From: Patescibacteria group bacterium
GTDB lineage: Bacteria; Patescibacteriota; Minisyncoccia; Phycocordibacterales; PALSA-1337
Length of the DNA stretch: 13,161 nucleotides
NCBI GenBank assembly: GCA_004298345.1
Contig: SCTV01000050.1
Coordinates: 1 to 13,161 of the forward strand
Direction: 5' to 3'
Shown here: positions 11,871 to 13,161 of the stretch, in pieces
Numbering within the stretch: position 1 is the stretch's first letter
Layout of the letters: every line of letters begins with the position of its first letter
Position numbers and translations under genes: made by a program
The notes under the pieces: generated by a model
What the model was told of the DNA's origin: nothing
The model's input: the letters and a program-made list of their open reading frames with translations, nothing else
Database searches by the model: none

Positions 11871-13037
11871 ATGTTACAGGCATCTCATATAACAAAAAAG
11901 TTTGGTAGTCGTGTGGCTTTAGACGATGTGAGTTTGGAAATCAAGCCGGGCACGATTACGTCGATTATTGGCCCAAGTGGAAGTGGAAAAACAACCCTAC
12001 TAAAGGTTTTGTCGTTGCTTGACTTAGGAGAGACTGGAAGTATTACTTTGGACAATACAAAGTACTCGTTTCCCTTGGTCCCAAAAGATATTGTTTCGCC
12101 TTGGCCGAAGGTTTCTGTAGTGTTTCAACAGTTATTTATCTGGCCACATCTCACGTTGCGTAAAAATATTGAACTACCGCTTGAAACGAAAGGGATTCTA
12201 AAAGATAGCACGGACTATCTTGAAGAACTGTACACTATGTTTGATATGAAAGAGTTTCTCGATCGCTTTCCAAATGAAGCTTCGCTCGGGCAACGTCAAC
12301 GGGTGGCTCTGGTACGTGCTCTTGCTCTTAGGCCAGAGTATCTATTGTTAGACGAAATCACTTCTTCTCTTGATGTTGAGCAGTCTCAGATTATTTTGTC
12401 TCATTTGGTCACAATTAAACAAAAGGGTGTGGGTATCGTGATGGTGGCCCATGATATTGATTTTGCGGTATCGAACGCTGACACGGTTTGTTTTTTAGAA
12501 AATGGCAAGATTATCAAACAGGGGAAGCCGTACGAGTTTCTTTTGGAGTCAAAAAACAAAAGAATTAGTGATTTTATCGATAAAGCATCTTTGGGAGCGT
12601 CCAACGTAAAGATTTATTCAGGCAAAGAAGAATTTCAGGCGTATCACATTGCGTTGCTCAACCGTCTTCCTGAAAATAGTACAATTACTATTATCGGAGG
12701 GCTGGGAAATACCTGGTACGGTCCGATGGGTGATGCGTACAAAAAGTATGATGCATTACGTATTCAAAAAAAGATTACGTGGGATATGTTGATGTATGAG
12801 TACGGTGAAGAGGACAGGAGATTGGCAAAAGAACATCCAAGTATAAATAATTTGTCGATACTCTCGAAGAGTATGCAAAATATGGCGGATATAAACATAA
12901 ATAGTGATGGGACGGTGATTTTGCAGATTTTCGATCCAATTCCGACGGTTATCGAGATAAAAAATCAGGCTTTGGCTGACTCATATATGTATTATTATCA
13001 TGATTTGCTCAAGCAGAGCAAGAAGTTTTTGGGGTAA
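11871..13037 (+). CDS. ABC importer ATPase fused to a TrmB-like C-terminal sensor domain (388 aa)
   Basis: Drives solute import by ATP hydrolysis on the inner membrane face. ATPase domain, residues 1-240: Walker A GPSGSGKTT (34-42), Q-loop Q86, signature ASLGQRQR (137-144), Walker B YLLLDE (157-162), D-loop SLD and H-loop H194. The signature is odd: LSGGQ reads as ASLGQ, keeping Ser, the second Gly and Gln. GlnQ/HisP relatives end near 240-250; this one has about 144 more residues. That part matches the effector domain of the TrmB-type protein at 9-752 in order and spacing: VKIYSG (246) with VYIYRG (107), ITIIGGLG (272) with VCVIGGKG (130), NQALADSYMYYYHDLL (365) with NQSIADSFRTWFQLLW (227). 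I infer a ligand-sensing regulatory domain, as NIL does in MetN. The start is ATG 11871, one base after the permease stop; longer in-frame starts overlap the permease. Confidence 0.88.
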   Translation: MLQASHITKKFGSRVALDDVSLEIKPGTITSIIGPSGSGKTTLLKVLSLLDLGETGSITLDNTKYSFPLVPKDIVSPWPKVSVVFQQLFIWPHLTLRKNIELPLETKGILKDSTDYLEELYTMFDMKEFLDRFPNEASLGQRQRVALVRALALRPEYLLLDEITSSLDVEQSQIILSHLVTIKQKGVGIVMVAHDIDFAVSNADTVCFLENGKIIKQGKPYEFLLESKNKRISDFIDKASLGASNVKIYSGKEEFQAYHIALLNRLPENSTITIIGGLGNTWYGPMGDAYKKYDALRIQKKITWDMLMYEYGEEDRRLAKEHPSINNLSILSKSMQNMADININSDGTVILQIFDPIPTVIEIKNQALADSYMYYYHDLLKQSKKFLG

Positions 13038-13053
13038 GGATGGTCTGATTAGG

Positions 13054-13082
13054 TTGGGCTTTTTAAGATTTCGTGCTAGGAT
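13054..13082 (+). promoter_or_regulatory. Promoter of tRNA-Pro
   Basis: TTGGGC (13054-13059), a 17-base spacer and TAGGAT (13077-13082) preceded by TGC. Start near 13089, about 16 bases before the tRNA. No terminator for the ABC operon is visible between 13038 and this promoter, so some read-through into the tRNA is possible. Confidence 0.45.
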
Positions 13083-13104
13083 GTTTGAGTCTTTAGAAAC
13101 ATAT

Positions 13105-13161
13105 CGGGGCGTGGTGTAACGGCTAACATGCTTGTTTTGGGAACAAGTGACTCCGGGTTCG
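13105..13161 (+). tRNA. tRNA-Pro (anticodon TGG), cut by window end
   Basis: The first 57 bases are present. Acceptor 5' strand CGGGGCG; D stem GTGT/ACAT (one G-U); anticodon stem CTTGT/ACAAG with loop TTTGGGA (anticodon 13138-13140, TGG); T arm begins CCGGG TTCG. The 3' acceptor strand is beyond the window, so its trailer cannot be compared with those of the other two tRNAs. Confidence 0.92.

Noticed and set aside
1..13161. CRISPR arrays, insertion sequences, prophage or restriction genes
   Set aside because: No regularly spaced repeats, transposase, integrase or phage-like proteins were seen. The only repeats are hairpins and tRNA-end copies.

Overview
The window looks like a chromosomal segment of a Candidate Phyla Radiation bacterium (Patescibacteria, probably Parcubacteria-like). 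This is inferred from gene content, with no marker gene to prove it: several TrmB-type regulators, small orphan proteins, tRNA genes without an encoded CCA, transporter binding proteins anchored by an N-terminal helix instead of a lipid, and a GC-rich receiver-domain protein of a kind I associate with this group. Promoters share an extended -10 of the form TGC or TGG followed by a TATAAT variant, and at least two regulator genes appear to be transcribed leaderless.

Layout. 1-5100: a TrmB-type regulator (+), a receiver-domain protein (-), a branched-chain-amino-acid-type binding protein (-), a divergent leaderless TrmB-type regulator (+) and a second binding protein of the same class (-); strong intrinsic terminators separate most of these. 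5100-6170: an intergenic-looking stretch holding two divergent transcription units around a perfect DnaA box (one with a 55-codon ORF or a structured RNA), a doubtful ORF, and a small complete gene of 83 codons. 6180-8460: the CCA-adding enzyme (-), tRNA-Arg(TCG), a small complete gene of 75 codons and tRNA-Gly(GCC). Each complete tRNA is followed by an inverted copy of its own 3' part, and then by more hairpins. 8460-9300: a gene-free stretch with a perfect DnaA box and two tandem parS-like sites, then the YraN-family nuclease. 9350-13037: a TrmB-type regulator (-) divergent from a complete polar-amino-acid-type ABC importer operon (binding protein, permease, ATPase). The window ends inside tRNA-Pro(TGG).

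How the parts fit. The main theme is nutrient sensing and uptake: three TrmB-type regulators lie next to three extracytoplasmic binding proteins, of which only the last has its permease and ATPase here. The most unusual gene is that ATPase. After a complete ABC ATPase domain it carries about 144 extra residues that resemble the C-terminal effector domain of the TrmB-type regulator at the start of the window. This suggests that one type of sensor domain is used both for gene control and for direct control of transport. The second theme is tRNA maturation: the CCA-adding enzyme sits beside tRNA genes that need it. The third is a possible replication or partition locus marked by DnaA boxes, repeated AAGGACA elements and parS-like sites.
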